Shown here: positions 62,630 to 64,000 of the stretch, piece after piece | Layout of the letters: every line of letters begins with the position of its first letter | How positions within the stretch are numbered: position 1 is the first letter of the stretch | DNA from: SFTJ01 sp045613305 | GTDB taxonomy: Bacteria; Bacteroidota; Bacteroidia; Bacteroidales; Muribaculaceae | Assembly: GCA_045613305.1 (NCBI GenBank) | Contig: JAZLAU010000020.1 | Location: 11,415 to 75,414 of the forward strand | Reading direction: 5' to 3' | DNA: 64,000 nt | Made by a program: the position numbers and the translations under genes | The notes under the pieces: generated by a model | Seen by the model: only the letters and a program-made list of their open reading frames with translations | Told to the model about the DNA's origin: nothing | Databases searched by the model: none

Positions 62630-64000
62630 ATGAAAACAAAAATATCTTTATTCCTAAGCATAATTGCACTTAATTGCATCGTAGCCACTACACTAACTGC
62701 ACAAGTACCCAACGGCTACTACACCAGCCTCAACGGCCAAAAAGGCATAAGCCTAAAGAATGCCATTCACAAGGTGATACGTCCTCACACAAAGTTGTCG
62801 TACAGCAGCCTTTGGGACCACTATCCACAAACCGACGCCTACCCCGAATTGGTTAACGGCAAGCGATTGGTGTGGGACATGTATTCCGACAACTACAACA
62901 CACAAAAATATTATTTCCCTAACGGCACAAGCGGCATGAACCGCGAACACTCTGTGCCTAAAAGTTGGTGGGGCGGCTCGCAAATCGAAGCCTACACCGA
63001 CATCAACCACCTGTACCCATCAGACGCATCGGCCAATACGGCAAAAAACAATTATCCATTGGGCGAAGTGCTCAACGCTTCGTTTAACAACGGCACTTGC
63101 AAGGTGGGCACCCCACAAAGCGGAATGGGCGGCGGTTGCCAAAGCGTGTTTGAACCTGCCGACGAATACAAAGGCGACTTTGCTCGCACCTACTTCTACA
63201 TGGCTACTATGTACCAAGACTACACTTGGAAATACACCTATATGTTCTCTAACAGCAGCGACCTAACCATTTCGCAATGGGCCTACACTATGCTGCTCGA
63301 CTGGGCTCGCCAAGACCCAGTTAGCCAAAAGGAAATCGACCGTAACGAGGCCGTGTTTAAGGTGCAAAACAACCGAAACCCTTTTATCGACATCCCTGGA
63401 CTTGAAGAATACATATGGGGTAACAAAATGGGACAAGTATTTAACAACGACGACAGCGACGAACCTGCCGGCGACCCTGAACTGATATATCCTGTGGTGG
63501 GCAGCACCCTCAACTTCGGCGAGATAGCATTGGGAAAAACCGTAACCATGGACGTGGTGATTAAAGCAAAAAATCTAACCAACAACCTGAAGTTTAAAAT
63601 CTACGGCACTAACGTTGACCAATTCGAAAACCTCAAAGTGAAAGAAATAACCCGCAGCATAGCAGCACAAGGCTACACACTTAAGGTTACCTATAAGCCA
63701 AACGCCATAGGTTCTCACTCTGCCCGCTTGCTATTTTACGACGGCGGTCTGCCCGACGCCGGCGTAGGGGTGGCACTAACAGGCAATTGCCTTGAAGAAC
63801 CAGTGCTGTCGGATATCGTGGCTACCGATGCCATCAACATCAGCGACTACGGATTCACTGCCACTTGGGAACTTGCCGACGAAACTGTTGACTACTACAA
63901 CGTGCACCACTGCATATATGAAGGCAACACACTAGTTGAAGAAGAAACCGTTACCGTATCGGTCGACGACTTAGGCGAAGCCACTATCGGCTCTCACGAA
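62630..64000 (+). CDS. Secreted endonuclease I family nuclease, 5' part (3' end outside window)
   Basis: The frame is open from the ATG at 62630 to the end (457 codons). A signal peptide (about 1-24, ending LTA) precedes the endonuclease I (EndA/NucM) domain. That domain has WDMYSDNY, the catalytic SGMNREHSVPKSWWGG (beta-beta-metal His), TDINHLYPSDASANTAKNNYPLG and ARTYFYMATMYQDY. From about 295 a beta-sandwich of the type that follows such nucleases begins (LNFGEIALGKTVTMDVVIKA), and a fibronectin III-like unit starts near 395. The product probably degrades extracellular DNA; a C-terminal sorting domain may lie beyond the window. Confidence 0.92.
   Translation, partial: MKTKISLFLSIIALNCIVATTLTAQVPNGYYTSLNGQKGISLKNAIHKVIRPHTKLSYSSLWDHYPQTDAYPELVNGKRLVWDMYSDNYNTQKYYFPNGTSGMNREHSVPKSWWGGSQIEAYTDINHLYPSDASANTAKNNYPLGEVLNASFNNGTCKVGTPQSGMGGGCQSVFEPADEYKGDFARTYFYMATMYQDYTWKYTYMFSNSSDLTISQWAYTMLLDWARQDPVSQKEIDRNEAVFKVQNNRNPFIDIPGLEEYIWGNKMGQVFNNDDSDEPAGDPELIYPVVGSTLNFGEIALGKTVTMDVVIKAKNLTNNLKFKIYGTNVDQFENLKVKEITRSIAAQGYTLKVTYKPNAIGSHSARLLFYDGGLPDAGVGVALTGNCLEEPVLSDIVATDAINISDYGFTATWELADETVDYYNVHHCIYEGNTLVEEETVTVSVDDLGEATIGSHE

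Overview
The window is a 64 kb chromosomal segment of a Bacteroidales bacterium. I would guess the Muribaculaceae/Prevotella side of the order, but the sequence does not fix the genus. The evidence is the family content (DUF4251, DUF4249, DUF4294, DUF4332, TonB-linked outer-membrane proteins, type IX secretion C-termini, a Nudix-type sugar regulator). Several upstream regions also carry the Bacteroidetes primary sigma promoter pattern, TTTG then 19-21 nt then TAnnTTTG, and Shine-Dalgarno sequences are absent. Most of it looks like core genome. I see no prophage, transposase, CRISPR array or rRNA operon.

Layout. 1-1281: 3' end of infB. 1.3-3.2 kb: small tandem repeats, a DUF4294 exported protein and a Spy-like periplasmic protein. 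3.3-7.7 kb: a minus-strand glycan locus (GH43 lipoprotein, a type IX secretion-type exported protein, GH3 beta-glycosidase). 8.1-11.5 kb: DUF4332 protein, gpsA, lysS. 11.7-12.7 kb: an AT-rich decayed patch with an unknown gene, a zinc-ribbon frame and gene remnants. 12.9-14.3 kb: tRNA-Ser(CGA), then thiamine pyrophosphokinase overlapping a PnuC-type transporter. 14.6-19.8 kb: a xylose operon (Nudix-family regulator, xylB, xylA, xylE). 20.1-24.1 kb: a GH30 glycosidase, rdgB and xerD. 24.3-28.4 kb: a YfhO-like membrane protein, a methyltransferase-like protein and a GT11 fucosyltransferase-like protein. 28.6-31.2 kb: mutS. 31.3-36.0 kb: a host-glycan set (M64 peptidase, GH33 sialidase, GH109, DUF4251 lipoprotein). 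36.3-37.5 kb: recA. 37.7-38.2 kb: two promoter-to-terminator units without a clear protein gene, the best RNA candidates here. 38.4-44.6 kb: maa-like acetyltransferase, thioesterase, DUF721, recF, dnaX, alpha/beta hydrolase, cdd. 44.6-53.0 kb: a GH73-LysM peptidoglycan hydrolase, a DUF4249/TonB-receptor pair with a small lipoprotein, and a large beta-barrel protein with a Gly/His-rich tail. 53.1-62.3 kb: MsbA-like ABC exporter, lrgAB, MBOAT plus SGNH O-acylation pair, long-chain acyl-CoA ligase, MscS channel. 62.6 kb to the end: 5' part of a secreted endonuclease I.

How genes work together. GH43, GH3 and possibly GH30 could release xylose or arabinose from hemicellulose. The linked symporter, isomerase and kinase would take xylose into the pentose phosphate pathway under a sensor-type Nudix regulator whose own promoter overlaps a perfect inverted repeat. 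Sialidase and GH109 are consistent with trimming of host mucin O-glycans. recF/DUF721, dnaX, recA, mutS and xerD are replication and repair genes scattered between these loci.

The most unusual points are the two transcript units at 37.7-38.2 kb, the shared CATG that carries the start codons of two divergent genes at 44630-44633, the decayed patch at 11.7-12.7 kb, and an apparent frameshift in a signal peptide at 49.3 kb. I found no clear new multi-gene system; the strongest undescribed candidate is the RNA at about 38007-38193.
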